Counted from the stretch's first letter, positions 44,663-53,800 are shown. The stretch is 64,000 nucleotides of DNA from Alcaligenaceae bacterium (GCA_013416455.1 JACCES010000002.1:310001-374000); one strand, 5' to 3'. Numbers and translations are program-made. The notes: a model not told the origin generated them from the letters alone.

Positions 44663-45475
44663 ATGCATGCAAAGTCATTGAAGCCCAAAGGGACCGTCAA
44701 GATACAACGCATCGCTGTTCCCAAGGCACAGGATGTGTTGGCAAACCAGCTTCGTGAAAGCATACTCAACGGCGAAATTCCGGAAGGGCAATCCTTGCCA
44801 TCCGAGCGCGAACTGGTCGAACAAACGGGGTTGAGCCGTGGAGCTGTGAGAGAAGCGCTCAAGACGCTCTCGGTCGAGGGGCTCATTTACACAAAGCAAG
44901 GGCGTTTTGGCGGCAATATCGTAACGTTGCCGGGCCGCGAGTCCATGGCGACAGCAATCAATCATTTTGTGCATGGGCGCAAGATTCCTCTGCGCAGCCT
45001 GCAGGAAACACGCGAAGCCCTGGAACCTTATCTGGCACGACTGGCGGCGGAGAGGCGCTCGGAAGAGCAGTTGGCTGAGCTCGAACAGCTTCATGAGTCT
45101 CTGGTGGCCCGGGCCGACAGCTTTCACGAGTTCACCCGGGTCAATGTGAAATGGCACAACGCCGTGGCTCGAGCCAGCGGAAATGAGCTGCTCGCCACCT
45201 TGCTGTACTCGTTGTCCACGGGGGTGCACGTGGCGACCACGGCCGAGGAATACGACACTCCTGAAACCCGGCGTCAGGTAATGGCCATTCATGCGCGTGT
45301 CAACGATGCCATCAAGGCTCGCAATCCCGACCTGGCGGAACGTTTCATGCGCCAGCATATTTCCGCATCCCATGCGCGCCCGCTCTCGATCGCGTCGAGC
45401 GATATACCACTGACGGACAAGAACATCGTTCTGGAGCGGCTTTCTGCCGACGGCCGTCAACCCACCGAAAAATGA
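44663..45475 (+). CDS. FadR-subfamily GntR transcriptional regulator
   Basis: A 270-aa regulator. The N-terminal winged HTH is LRESILNGEIPEGQSLPSER, then LVEQTGLSRGAVREALKTLSVEGL. A C-terminal all-helical FCD domain follows (RSLQETREALEPYLARLAAERR, with FTRVNVKWHNAVA supplying metal- or ligand-binding His). It precedes the catabolic operon in the same direction, and its operators are most likely the TGGTNNACCA sites at 45746-45886. It is expected to repress until a CoA-ester or carboxylate inducer appears (inference from the subfamily). Confidence 0.88.
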   Translation: MHAKSLKPKGTVKIQRIAVPKAQDVLANQLRESILNGEIPEGQSLPSERELVEQTGLSRGAVREALKTLSVEGLIYTKQGRFGGNIVTLPGRESMATAINHFVHGRKIPLRSLQETREALEPYLARLAAERRSEEQLAELEQLHESLVARADSFHEFTRVNVKWHNAVARASGNELLATLLYSLSTGVHVATTAEEYDTPETRRQVMAIHARVNDAIKARNPDLAERFMRQHISASHARPLSIASSDIPLTDKNIVLERLSADGRQPTEK

Positions 45476-45482
45476 GCATTCT

Positions 45483-45511
45483 TGCCGCCGTCATTTCCGA
45501 TGGCGGCGGCA
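45483..45511 (+). terminator. Hairpin after the GntR gene, possible terminator
   Basis: TGCCGCCGTCAT (45483-45494), loop TTCCG, ATGGCGGCGGCA (45500-45511): a 12-bp stem with one G-U pair, 8 nt after the stop. There is no T-run, so Rho-independent termination would be weak; it may instead protect the mRNA end. Confidence 0.45.
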
Positions 45512-45745
45512 CAGAGCCATCTTGCCATAAAGCAGGGCGCACATCCGACGTCGGATGAGGCGTCGGGCGCGTGGTTCGTGACAGGCGGGGCCCCCTGCTG
45601 CTCGTCACGCCTTCATCTCTGTTTCCCCATTGGTTCAAGTACCGCAAGGTCGCCGGTCATTTATCGTCACCGGCGGCCGTGTTGTTGTGCCCTACCGAGG
45701 AGGCTGGGCCGCCGTGTGCGGTTGCCACTACCTCATCATTAATCT

Positions 45746-45761
45746 TAATGGTTAACCATTA
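45746..45761. promoter_or_regulatory. Operator 1 (perfect palindrome)
   Basis: TAATGGTTAACCATTA, a perfect 16-bp palindrome with core TGGTTAACCA, adjacent to the -35 box. The form resembles FadR-subfamily sites (TGGTNNACCA, as for UxuR/ExuR). Confidence 0.65.
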
Positions 45762-45762
45762 T

Positions 45763-45791
45763 TTGGTTATTTGCTTTTGTTCTCATATAAT
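45763..45791 (+). promoter_or_regulatory. Sigma-70 promoter of the catabolic operon
   Basis: TTGGTT (45763-45768), 17-bp spacer, TATAAT (45786-45791, perfect -10). The leader would be about 98 nt and contains operators 2 and 3. Confidence 0.6.
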
Positions 45792-45831
45792 TCCAATATG
45801 GTTCGTTTTATATAGAGATTTTTACAAAAAT

Positions 45832-45847
45832 CAATGGTTAACTATTG
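45832..45847. promoter_or_regulatory. Operator 2
   Basis: CAATGGTTAACTATTG, 14 of 16 positions symmetric, core TGGTTAACTA; 86 bp downstream of operator 1. Confidence 0.55.
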
Positions 45848-45870
45848 TGGTTGAAGTGTTTTTAGTTGAT

Positions 45871-45886
45871 AATTGGTCAACCTATT
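45871..45886. promoter_or_regulatory. Operator 3
   Basis: AATTGGTCAACCTATT, core TGGTCAACCT, 39 bp after operator 2 and touching the Shine-Dalgarno region of the first operon gene. Binding here could block both elongation and translation start. Confidence 0.5.
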
Positions 45887-45895
45887 TAGAGGGGA

Positions 45896-47059
45896 ATGGA
45901 AGTGGAGCTGAGTCCTGAGCAGTCTGCCATCCGTGATGGGGTCGAGGCTGTGTGCAAGCGGTTTGGAGACGAGTACTGGTCCGAATGCGACCGTGACGAA
46001 TGCTTTCCTCATGAGTTCCATCGGGCCATGGCCCAGGATGGCTGGCTGGGGCTGACCATGCCAGAGGAATACGGCGGTGCGGGGCTTGGTGTGACCGAGG
46101 CGGCCCTGGTCATGCACACGGTAGCCAAAAACGGTGCTCTCACCGCAGCTTCGTCCATTCACATCAATATGTTCGGCCCGCACCCCGTCGTGGTGCATGG
46201 TTCATCCGAGCAGAAGGCTGAATGGCTGCCTCGCCTGGTACGCGGCGAAGATCAGGTGTGCTTTGGCGTTACCGAGCCGGACGCTGGCCTGGATACGACG
46301 AGCATCAAGACTTTTGCCCGGAAGGTGGAGGGGGGCTACCTGGTTTCGGGTCGCAAGATGTGGACCAGTACCGCGCAGGAAGCCAACAAGATCCTGTTGC
46401 TGACACGGACTGCTCCCAAGTCCGAAGGCGCCAGATCCACCGATGGCATCACTTTGTTCTATACCGATCTAGATCGCAGCAAAGTCGAAGTCCGCAGGAT
46501 TCCCAAGCATGGGCGCAACGCGGTTGAGTCAAATGCTGTATTCATTGATGACTTGTTCGTGCCTGAGGCTCACAGGATCGGTGAGGAAGGCAAAGGATTC
46601 CGCTATTTGCTCGATGGCCTGAACCCGGAAAGGATCATGGTGTCCATGGAGGCCGTGGGTATTGGTGAAGATGCGCTGCGTCGTGCCACTCAGTATGCCC
46701 GCGAGCGTGTTGTGTTCGATCGCCCGATCGGAATGAATCAGTCCATCCAGCATCCGCTTGCCGAATGCTGGATCAACCTTCAGGCAGCGCGTTTGATGGC
46801 GGAACGCGCCGCATGGCTGTACGACCAAGGCCGCCCCTGCGGGGCAGAGGCCAATAGTGCAAAGCTTCTGGGCGCGCGAGCGGGCTATCAGGCCGCATTG
46901 CAGGCCGTGCTGGTGCATGGTGGCATGGGCTATGCCAAGGAATACCACGTCGAACGTCTGTTGCGTGAAGTGTTGATTACCCGTCTGGCACCCGTATCCG
47001 AGCAGATGATTCTCAACTTCGTCAGCGAGCGCGTTCTGGATCTGCCCAAATCGTATTGA
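45896..47059 (+). CDS. Acyl-CoA dehydrogenase
   Basis: A 387-aa FAD flavoprotein that oxidises acyl-CoA to 2-enoyl-CoA, passing electrons to ETF. Motifs: CFGVTEPDAGLDTTSIKTFA in the FAD/substrate region, RVVFDRPIGMNQSIQHPLAE, and VHGGMGYAKEYHVERLLREV with the catalytic Glu in the KEYHVER segment (SCAD/IBD type). First gene of the operon. The ATG at 45896 is very close to AGAGGGG; a GTG two codons later (45902) has ideal spacing and may be the true start. Confidence 0.9.
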   Translation: MEVELSPEQSAIRDGVEAVCKRFGDEYWSECDRDECFPHEFHRAMAQDGWLGLTMPEEYGGAGLGVTEAALVMHTVAKNGALTAASSIHINMFGPHPVVVHGSSEQKAEWLPRLVRGEDQVCFGVTEPDAGLDTTSIKTFARKVEGGYLVSGRKMWTSTAQEANKILLLTRTAPKSEGARSTDGITLFYTDLDRSKVEVRRIPKHGRNAVESNAVFIDDLFVPEAHRIGEEGKGFRYLLDGLNPERIMVSMEAVGIGEDALRRATQYARERVVFDRPIGMNQSIQHPLAECWINLQAARLMAERAAWLYDQGRPCGAEANSAKLLGARAGYQAALQAVLVHGGMGYAKEYHVERLLREVLITRLAPVSEQMILNFVSERVLDLPKSY

Positions 47060-47147
47060 TCCGAGGTTCACGGGCGCGGTATTGCGCATCGAATGCAAGC
47101 ATTCCATCCGATTCCGGATCCTTCCATTTCCCGTCAGGAGATTTCTC

Positions 47148-48080
47148 GTGTCTTCTTCCAACAAGGTGATCATTACTTGTGCCGTCACCGGTTCAATACA
47201 TACACCTAGCATGTCGCCTCATCTGCCGGTGACGGCAACTGAAATCGAAGAGGCTGCGGTGGGTGCCATAGAGGCGGGTGCCGCCATCGTTCATTTGCAT
47301 GCCCGCGATCCCGCCGATGGCCGCCCGTCACAGAATGTGGGCCTGTTTCGCGAGTTTGTCGGAAATATCAAGCAGCGAACCGCTGGCGTGGTCAATATCA
47401 CGACGGGTGGATCTTCGACGATGACTGTGGAAGAGCGTTTGCAGCCGGCATTATTGCTGCGGCCCGAGGTCGCATCGTTGAATATGGGTTCCATGAACTT
47501 TGCGTTGTTTCCCATGCTGAACAAGTACAAGAGCTTCAGGCACAAGTGGGAATCGGAATACCTGGAAGGCTCGCGGGATTTCGTGTTTCGCAACACTTTC
47601 AAGGACATCGAGTACATCCTGGCCTCCTGCTCAGGAAATGGGACCCGATTCGAATTCGAATGCTACGACACCGCGCACCTCTACTCTCTGGCCCACTTTC
47701 TGGATCGGAAACTGGTGGAAGGACCTTTGCTGGTGCAGACCGTATTCGGCATCCTCGGGGGCATAGGCACACATCCCGATGACGTGGCCCATATGAAACG
47801 CACGGCCGACCGTCTGTTTGGTGACCAATACGTGTGGTCCGTGCTCGGTGCCGGCCGTTTTCAGATGCCGATCGCGGCCCAGGCGGCAGCGGCGGGCGGC
47901 AACGTGCGGGTGGGGCTGGAAGACTCTTTATGGGACGGCCGCGGCAAGCTGGCCGAAACGAATGCCGCCCAGGTCCGCCGTATCCGCGGCATCTTGGAAG
48001 GCTTGTCCCTGGAGATCGCCACTCCGGACGAGGCCCGCGCCATATTGAATCTGAAGGGCGCCGATAACGTGGCCTTCTGA
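47148..48080 (+). CDS. BKACE-family beta-keto acid cleavage enzyme (DUF849)
   Basis: A 310-aa TIM barrel related to 3-keto-5-aminohexanoate cleavage enzyme. BKACEs condense a beta-keto acid with acetyl-CoA and split it into acetoacetate and a new acyl-CoA. The zinc-binding HLHARDP motif, [19 protein letters not shown], and the late [13 protein letters not shown] with the third ligand Glu are present. The first-ligand region reads VTGSIHTP, the common proteobacterial variant. CAGGAG lies 7 nt before the GTG at 47148. Its presence suggests the pathway passes through a beta-keto acid. Confidence 0.88.
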   Translation: MSSSNKVIITCAVTGSIHTPSMSPHLPVTATEIEEAAVGAIEAGAAIVHLHARDPADGRPSQNVGLFREFVGNIKQRTAGVVNITTGGSSTMTVEERLQPALLLRPEVASLNMGSMNFALFPMLNKYKSFRHKWESEYLEGSRDFVFRNTFKDIEYILASCSGNGTRFEFECYDTAHLYSLAHFLDRKLVEGPLLVQTVFGILGGIGTHPDDVAHMKRTADRLFGDQYVWSVLGAGRFQMPIAAQAAAAGGNVRVGLEDSLWDGRGKLAETNAAQVRRIRGILEGLSLEIATPDEARAILNLKGADNVAF

Positions 48081-48120
48081 AGCAGCTGGAAGAGTCTGGG
48101 TAATTTTCAAGGATCATGCT

Positions 48121-49230
48121 ATGTCAGGACCACTGACCGGTATTCGCATTGTCGAAATTGCGGGGATGGGACCGGGGCCATTCTGCGCAATGATGCTCGC
48201 CGATATGGGAGCGGATGTAATAAGAATCCAGCGCCCGGCGATAGGCGACCGGAAACTTCCACCCAGTCCGGTCGTCGGCAGGGGCATGCGATCCCTCACG
48301 CTGGATCTGAAGTCCGCATCCGGCCGGGAGGTTGCCTTGCGTCTGGTCGAAAAATCCGATGGCCTGATCGAAGGATTTCGTCCAGGCGTAATGGAACGCC
48401 TTGGGCTGGGTCCCGATGCATGTCGGGAACGCAACCCGCGCCTGGTATATGGCCGTATGACAGGCTGGGGTCAGGACGGGCCGTTGGCTGATCTTGCCGG
48501 TCATGACATCAATTACATCGCCCTGACTGGCGCGCTTGCGGCAATCGGTACGGCCGAGTCCGGCCCGACTGTGCCATTGAACCTGATCGGCGACTTTGGC
48601 GGCGGGGGCATGTTGCTGGCGTTCGGCATTGTTTGCGCATTGTTCGAAGCCATCCGATCCGGAAGGGGGCAGGTGATCGACGCGTCGATGACCGAGGGTG
48701 CCGCTTTGCTCATGGCCACGACTCTGGGCCAGTACGCGGCAGGCCGCTGGAAGCTCGAACGAGGGGCCAATCTTCTTGATGGCGGGGCGCATTTTTACAC
48801 CACTTATCGCTGCCAGGACGAGAAGTGGGTCGCTGTCGGCGCCATCGAACCCCAGTTTTATGCAAGCTTGCTGCAACGCCTGGGACTGAATCAGAAAGAG
48901 TTCGAGCCGCAGCATGACGAGAACCGTTGGCCGGTCTGGAAGGCGGAGTTCGCCAAAGTGTTTGCAGGCAGGACGCGTGATGAATGGTGCAGGATCATGG
49001 AGGGGGCCGATGCCTGCTTCAGCCCGGTGCTGGACATGTCCGAGGCAGGAATGCACCCACATAACGTGGCGAGAAAAACCTTTCTGGAAATCGATGGGGT
49101 TTGTCAGCCAGCGCCGGCGCCCAGGTTCTCTCGAACGTCCCCCCGGATACGGAAGAAATCCACCGTTTCAGTGGAGTCGATCTTGGCCGAATTGGGGTTC
49201 ACCGAGCAAGAGATTGCGGCCGTCGTCTGA
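48121..49230 (+). CDS. Alpha-methylacyl-CoA racemase-like CaiB/BaiF protein
   Basis: A 369-aa family III CoA-transferase-fold protein. It is most like alpha-methylacyl-CoA racemase: [20 protein letters not shown] at the N-terminus, the catalytic pair His128-Asp129 in [15 protein letters not shown], Asp158 in [10 protein letters not shown], and Glu243 in [10 protein letters not shown]. These line up with His126, Asp127, Asp156 and Glu241 of the M. tuberculosis enzyme. It inverts the 2-methyl centre of 2-methylacyl-CoA so that acyl-CoA dehydrogenase can act. This is the clearest clue that the operon's substrate is methyl-branched. The tail beyond residue 330 is divergent. Confidence 0.87.
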   Translation: MSGPLTGIRIVEIAGMGPGPFCAMMLADMGADVIRIQRPAIGDRKLPPSPVVGRGMRSLTLDLKSASGREVALRLVEKSDGLIEGFRPGVMERLGLGPDACRERNPRLVYGRMTGWGQDGPLADLAGHDINYIALTGALAAIGTAESGPTVPLNLIGDFGGGGMLLAFGIVCALFEAIRSGRGQVIDASMTEGAALLMATTLGQYAAGRWKLERGANLLDGGAHFYTTYRCQDEKWVAVGAIEPQFYASLLQRLGLNQKEFEPQHDENRWPVWKAEFAKVFAGRTRDEWCRIMEGADACFSPVLDMSEAGMHPHNVARKTFLEIDGVCQPAPAPRFSRTSPRIRKKSTVSVESILAELGFTEQEIAAVV

Positions 49231-49280
49231 CGGCGGGAGCCGTCCGCCTGCCATTTTTCTGAAAATGCCGAGGAAGCACC

Positions 49281-50069
49281 ATGAAAGAAAGCACCCATAG
49301 TGTGGTCAATATCGAGCGTCGCGACAAAGTACTGTGGATCACGATCAATCGCCCGGAACTGCGCAATGCAATCAATGACGATGTGATTGCAGGAATATCG
49401 GGCGGCCTCTCGGCGGCAAGCCAGTCACCCGATGTAAGGGCGGTGGTACTGACCGGTGCGGGCGAGCGCGCCTTCTGCGCGGGAGCGGATCTCAGCCCGC
49501 GTTCGGGGATCTTCGACTTCGATTTTTCCACACCCCGGACCGGGTATGCGGACTTGCTGCGCCAAGCGGCTGAACTCGATATTCCGACGGTGGCGCGGGT
49601 CAACGGCGCCTGCATGGCCGGCGGCATGGGCCTGCTTTCGATGTGTGACATGGCGGTGGCAAGCTCGAATGCCCGGTTCGGCCTGCCCGAGGTCAAAGTG
49701 GGAATGTTTCCCATGCAGGTGGCCAGCGTCATGCAGGCATTGGTGCCTCGACGCAGGTTTGTCGAAATGTGCATCACCGGCGAGCCATTGACGGCGCAAG
49801 AGGCCCTGGATATCGACCTGGTGAACTATGTGGTGGAACCGGATGCCCTGGATGAAAAGGTTGATTGGCTGCTGAGCCGGATCACGGACAAATCGCCGAC
49901 GGCCATCCGTCGCGGAAAGCATGCCTTGAGAGCAATTGCCGACATGACTTTCGCTCAGTCCATCGCCTATACCGAGGCGCAGATCGGCAGTCTGAGATTG
50001 ACCGAAGACGCCAAGGAAGGATTGGCTTCTTTTGTCGAAAAACGTCCGCCTGTGTGGCGTGGAAAGTGA
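49281..50069 (+). CDS. Enoyl-CoA hydratase (crotonase family)
   Basis: A 262-aa crotonase. The oxyanion-hole segments are FCAGADLSP and NGACMAGGMGLL. The two catalytic glutamates of hydratases have equivalents: Glu in FGLPEVKVG and Glu in RRRFVEMCITG. It would hydrate the 2-enoyl-CoA made by the upstream dehydrogenase. The C-terminus ends VEKRPPVWRGK, the usual crotonase end. It sits 50 bp after the racemase gene. Confidence 0.88.
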   Translation: MKESTHSVVNIERRDKVLWITINRPELRNAINDDVIAGISGGLSAASQSPDVRAVVLTGAGERAFCAGADLSPRSGIFDFDFSTPRTGYADLLRQAAELDIPTVARVNGACMAGGMGLLSMCDMAVASSNARFGLPEVKVGMFPMQVASVMQALVPRRRFVEMCITGEPLTAQEALDIDLVNYVVEPDALDEKVDWLLSRITDKSPTAIRRGKHALRAIADMTFAQSIAYTEAQIGSLRLTEDAKEGLASFVEKRPPVWRGK

Positions 50070-50081
50070 ACAGGAGGCCCT

Positions 50082-51041
50082 ATGTCGATAAATCAGATGC
50101 CTTCCCGAGTCATTCTTCAAGAGGAAGGCCCGCGTGAGGGATTCCAAAGCGAGGCGCATATCCCGGTTGAGGACAAGCTTTCCCTCATTCATGCGCTGGC
50201 CGAGACAGGCCTGGAAGTGATCAACTGCGCGTCGTTCGTCAGTAGCCGGGTTCCGCAGATGGCGGATGCGGAAGAGATCGCCGCTCGTCTCCAGAAGAGG
50301 CCCGGGGTGAAGTATCTGGGCATGTGGCTGAATGGCAAAGGCTTCGACCGTGCTCTGGCATCGGGTCTGGATCTCGTACCCAATGTGTTCGCCAGTGTCT
50401 CCGATACTTTTGCCCGCAACAACAATGGCCGAAGTGCCCAGGAGGTTGTTGTGGCGCAGGGGGCGATGATCGAACGATATCAGGCTGCGGGCCTGGGCTT
50501 GCGGGCCGCTCACCTTTTTACCGCATTCGGCTGCCCTTACGAGGGCAAGGCCGACCCTGACGGGAGCGTGAAAATGCTCGATGCATTGCTTCAGGTGTGC
50601 GCCGAACACGATGAGCTGCCCGGGATCGTCTATCTGTGTGACACGGTTGGCGCCGCCGATCCGCTGTCTATAAGGGCGACGCTGGACAAGGTCCGCAATC
50701 GTTGGCCTTCAATGGAAATCGGCCTTCATCTTCACGATACCCGGGGCATGGGGCTGAGCAATGTCTTCGCGGCGCTTCAGTGTGGCGTGCGGCGTTTCGA
50801 TACCTCGGTTGCCGGACTGGGAGGATGTCCTTTTGCCGGAAACAGCGCGGCCGCCGGCAATGTCTGCACGGAAGACGTCGCATTCATGTGCGAGGAAATG
50901 GGCATCGACACCGGGCTGGATCTTGACCGTCTGGCTGATGTCGCGAGGATGGCCGAGGCCATCGTGGGGCATCCACTGCCGGGAAAATTCATGAAGGCCG
51001 GCCCTATCCGCAAGAGGCCGCTTGGTGCCGTGGCCTGTTGA
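50082..51041 (+). CDS. HMG-CoA lyase-like enzyme
   Basis: A 319-aa DRE-TIM barrel of the HMG-CoA lyase family, which cleaves 3-hydroxy-3-methylglutaryl-CoA to acetyl-CoA and acetoacetate. The metal His pair is in GLHLHDTRG (216 and 218), the active-site Cys is in AGLGGCPFA (249), and GNVCTED follows. The N-terminal catalytic motif is GPREGFQSE instead of GPRDGLQNE, so Arg18 is kept but the catalytic Asp is Glu19. That change may slow the enzyme or mark a different 3-hydroxyacyl substrate. It lies 12 nt after the hydratase. Confidence 0.85.
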   Translation: MSINQMPSRVILQEEGPREGFQSEAHIPVEDKLSLIHALAETGLEVINCASFVSSRVPQMADAEEIAARLQKRPGVKYLGMWLNGKGFDRALASGLDLVPNVFASVSDTFARNNNGRSAQEVVVAQGAMIERYQAAGLGLRAAHLFTAFGCPYEGKADPDGSVKMLDALLQVCAEHDELPGIVYLCDTVGAADPLSIRATLDKVRNRWPSMEIGLHLHDTRGMGLSNVFAALQCGVRRFDTSVAGLGGCPFAGNSAAAGNVCTEDVAFMCEEMGIDTGLDLDRLADVARMAEAIVGHPLPGKFMKAGPIRKRPLGAVAC

Positions 51042-51167
51042 GGCAGCGGTTCGGCACTGCCGCAGATGATCTGCGATCAAGCGCTGCAGAAGTTCTTTTA
51101 TCCCGCTTGGCGGGAAAGCCTAGTGGAAATCCTGAGTTCTACAAATAAAATGACCAAGGAGACTTCG

Positions 51168-52226
51168 ATGTTTCGTTCCCATGAATCGATCAACCTTCAA
51201 CAGGCCGGCCGCATGCGTGCAAGGTCCGGGCCGGGGCGTATGCTGGGTAATATGCTCAGGCGGATTGCCGTTGCGGCCGGAAGTCTGATGATGCTTTGCG
51301 CGGCAAATGTTGCTGCCGCCGACAATTATCCGGATGCCAATCGCGCAATAAAACTGGTCGTCCCCACGGGTGCGGGGAGCGCGCTGGACCTGCTGGCCCG
51401 AGCGTATGGGCAGGCCATGGCGAACGTGGCCAGTCTGAATGTGGTGGTCGAAAACCGGCCGGGAGCAGAAGGTGTCATCGGCATCAGGACGGTTCTGAAC
51501 GAACCTGCTAATGGATACACAATGACGCTACTTAGCAGCTCAATGCTGGCCCTCAACCCGATCATGATCCCCAAGCTGTCCTACGATCCGCTGAAAGATC
51601 TCGAACCTATCATCACCCTCAGCACGGCCGGCTTGGTCATGAGCCTGGGAACAAGCACGAAGTTCGAAACGCTTAGCGAGTTCATCAAGGATGCAAAGGC
51701 CAATCCTGGAAAGTATACCTGCGCCACCTCATCCAGCACTCTGCGGATGGCTTGCGAATTCCTTCAGGCGAGCGCAGGTATCGAATTACTGCTGGTCCCC
51801 TATAAAACCACGGCGGAAGCAATGGCTGGCATTGCTTCCGGGGATCTGGACGTGATCTTCGTGGATGCCGGATCTTCCTTGGTGATGTGGCAATCCGGCC
51901 GTATGCGGCCAGTGGGCGTGGCGACTGAAGAGCGTCTTGCGTCTTTGCCGGATGTTCCCACCATGAAGGAAGAAGGCCTGCCCGAGTTTCTCATGACGGC
52001 ATGGTATGCGACTTTTTTCCGCACTGGCACGCCGGAATCGGTAACGAAAGCCATGCAGGAAATCATGGTGAAAGCATCGGAAGATCCCGGGGTCAAGGCG
52101 GCTCTGGCCACCTTCGTCCATGAGCCTCTCCTTCTCGTCGGCGAGGATGTGCGTACAAAGAATCGTGAAGAAATTGAATTATGGACCAACCTCGTTCGAG
52201 AGAACAATATCAAGATCGGTCAGTGA
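51168..52226 (+). CDS. Bug-family tricarboxylate transporter substrate-binding protein
   Basis: A 352-aa exported receptor. The long N-terminus (about 45 residues) includes a signal segment LRRIAVAAGSLMMLCAANVAAAD. The Bug domain follows (AIKLVVPTGAGSALDLLARAYG, then VVENRPGAEGVIGIRTVLN and LLVPYKTTAEAMAGIASGDLD). AAGGAG lies 6 nt before the ATG at 51168, which fixes the start. It is inside the catabolic operon, so it probably captures the pathway substrate. No TctAB-type membrane component is in the window. Confidence 0.88.
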   Translation: MFRSHESINLQQAGRMRARSGPGRMLGNMLRRIAVAAGSLMMLCAANVAAADNYPDANRAIKLVVPTGAGSALDLLARAYGQAMANVASLNVVVENRPGAEGVIGIRTVLNEPANGYTMTLLSSSMLALNPIMIPKLSYDPLKDLEPIITLSTAGLVMSLGTSTKFETLSEFIKDAKANPGKYTCATSSSTLRMACEFLQASAGIELLLVPYKTTAEAMAGIASGDLDVIFVDAGSSLVMWQSGRMRPVGVATEERLASLPDVPTMKEEGLPEFLMTAWYATFFRTGTPESVTKAMQEIMVKASEDPGVKAALATFVHEPLLLVGEDVRTKNREEIELWTNLVRENNIKIGQ

Positions 52227-52267
52227 TCATTGCGATCAGGTAAAGATCCGGTACACAGCATCGCCTG

Positions 52268-52291
52268 GAGTTCTTTCTTTTGAAGGAACTC
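52268..52291 (+). promoter_or_regulatory. Intercistronic hairpin after the Bug receptor
   Basis: GAGTTCTTTC, loop TTTT, GAAGGAACTC: a 10-bp stem with one G-U pair and no T-run after it. Such hairpins behind periplasmic binding-protein genes often stabilise the upstream mRNA and raise receptor yield over downstream enzymes. Confidence 0.45.
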
Positions 52292-52320
52292 TGGCTAGTC
52301 AGGAAAATAGGCAGGCTTAA

Positions 52321-53748
52321 ATGGAAACCATCGTCGAAAAACTGGCCGCTTTCACTCATGCGACCAATTTTGCACAAATCCCCTCCGCGGTCGTTGAAGA
52401 AAGCAAACGCTTGATCATTGATTCAATCGGTTGTGCTTTGGCAGGGCTGAGCCACCCCAAAGGCGTCATCGGTGTGGACTTTGCCAAGCTGCAGGGGCCC
52501 GGAGCTCCGGGAGAGCAGGCAACCATCATCGGCACCGGTGAACGGGTCTCGGCGATGGCGGCGGCGTTCGCCAATGGCGAACTCATCAATGCGCTCGATT
52601 ATGACGCTGTATTGCCGCCGGGCCACGTCAGCCCCTATGTCATCCCTTGCGCGATGGCCGGAATGGAAACGTCCGGCGCGGCCGGAGAATCGCTTATTTC
52701 GGCTGTCGCCATTTCACACGAAATGACGAATCGCATCGGCAAGGCGTTGGATTATCTGAGGGACGTCAAGAATGGCAAGGCCACCCCGCCACCGGTTTTC
52801 GGATTCTCTTCCTCTGTCTTTGGCGCGGCCGCCGCGTTCGGGAAGGTCAGGGGTTTGACGAAAGAACAACTGGCCCATGCGCTGGGAATAGCCGGGAGCA
52901 TGTCTCCGGTCAATAGCCAGTGGGCATGGTCCATGCATATGCCCACCGCAACAGTCAAGTACGGGTTGGCTGGGGCGGTGACTCAGGCAGGGATGAGTGC
53001 TGCATATCTGGCCGAACTGGGACATACCGGGGATATCCAGATGCTGGACGACGGTGAATACGGATATCGTCGCCTGATCGGCAGTTCGCGATGGATGCCC
53101 GAGCGCATCACGCCGGATCTTGGGCAACATTGGTATTTCCCGGCTGAACAGTCGTATAAGCCTTATCCGCACTGCCGCATCCTGCATAGCCCTCTCGATG
53201 TACTGATCAATATCGTCGAAACCAACGACATCAAGCCATCCGAGATCGAACAGATCAAAGCCTGGGTCGAGAGCTGGGTCATGGAGCCTCTGTGGGTGAC
53301 TCACGATATTACTCATGTGACGCAGGCTCAGTTCAGCATGGCACACGGTCTGGCCCTGGGGGCTCATCGCATTCCTCCGGGCAAGCGCTGGCAATCCCCT
53401 GAAGTGGTGTTCGACCCGTCGGTGCTCGAACTCATGAAGAAGGTCGAATACGAGCAGCACGCTGACTACGAAGCCCAACTGGCAAGGAACCCGGCCAGCC
53501 GGCCCGCTCGCATTGAAGTGCGAGCGCGGGGGCAGACCTTCGTGGGTGAGTCGCTTTACCCCAAGGGCAGCCCATCGCCCGATCCTTCAACGCGCATGAC
53601 GAACGAGGAACTTACGACGAAATTCGTGAATAACGCCGAAGGGGTGTTGTCGGCGAAAAATACGGATGTGGTACTCGATCTGTTATGGGGGTTGGAAAAA
53701 ATCGGGAATCTGAATGAAATAATGTCGCTCCTTTCAGGCCGCGGTTGA
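52321..53748 (+). CDS. MmgE/PrpD-family protein
   Basis: A 475-aa protein of the 2-methylcitrate dehydratase / cis-aconitate decarboxylase family. The N-terminal helical domain has ANGELINALDYDAVLPPGHVSP, with Asp93 and His102 at the positions of the catalytic Asp93 and His103 of ACOD1. The substrate-entry lid follows (about residues 270-400). Family members dehydrate, decarboxylate or epimerise tricarboxylates and related acids. The exact reaction here is open; a hydroxy- or branched polycarboxylate is plausible given the neighbours. Confidence 0.85.
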   Translation: METIVEKLAAFTHATNFAQIPSAVVEESKRLIIDSIGCALAGLSHPKGVIGVDFAKLQGPGAPGEQATIIGTGERVSAMAAAFANGELINALDYDAVLPPGHVSPYVIPCAMAGMETSGAAGESLISAVAISHEMTNRIGKALDYLRDVKNGKATPPPVFGFSSSVFGAAAAFGKVRGLTKEQLAHALGIAGSMSPVNSQWAWSMHMPTATVKYGLAGAVTQAGMSAAYLAELGHTGDIQMLDDGEYGYRRLIGSSRWMPERITPDLGQHWYFPAEQSYKPYPHCRILHSPLDVLINIVETNDIKPSEIEQIKAWVESWVMEPLWVTHDITHVTQAQFSMAHGLALGAHRIPPGKRWQSPEVVFDPSVLELMKKVEYEQHADYEAQLARNPASRPARIEVRARGQTFVGESLYPKGSPSPDPSTRMTNEELTTKFVNNAEGVLSAKNTDVVLDLLWGLEKIGNLNEIMSLLSGRG

Positions 53749-53800
53749 AAGGCTTGAGCTACCTCTCTGAAACAAATACGAACCTTGCAGGATCCTGATC

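Larger units (their letters stand above)
45476..45895. other. 420-bp promoter region of the catabolic operon
   Basis: The first 250 bp are GC-rich and hold a 12-bp hairpin after the GntR stop. The last 165 bp (45731-45895) are strikingly AT-rich, with a sigma-70 promoter and three operator-like palindromes. No gene is supported. Confidence 0.6.

Noticed and set aside
45482-45742. An 86-codon frame in the promoter gap of the catabolic operon
   Set aside because: No Shine-Dalgarno site, no recognisable pattern, and it begins inside the hairpin after the GntR gene.
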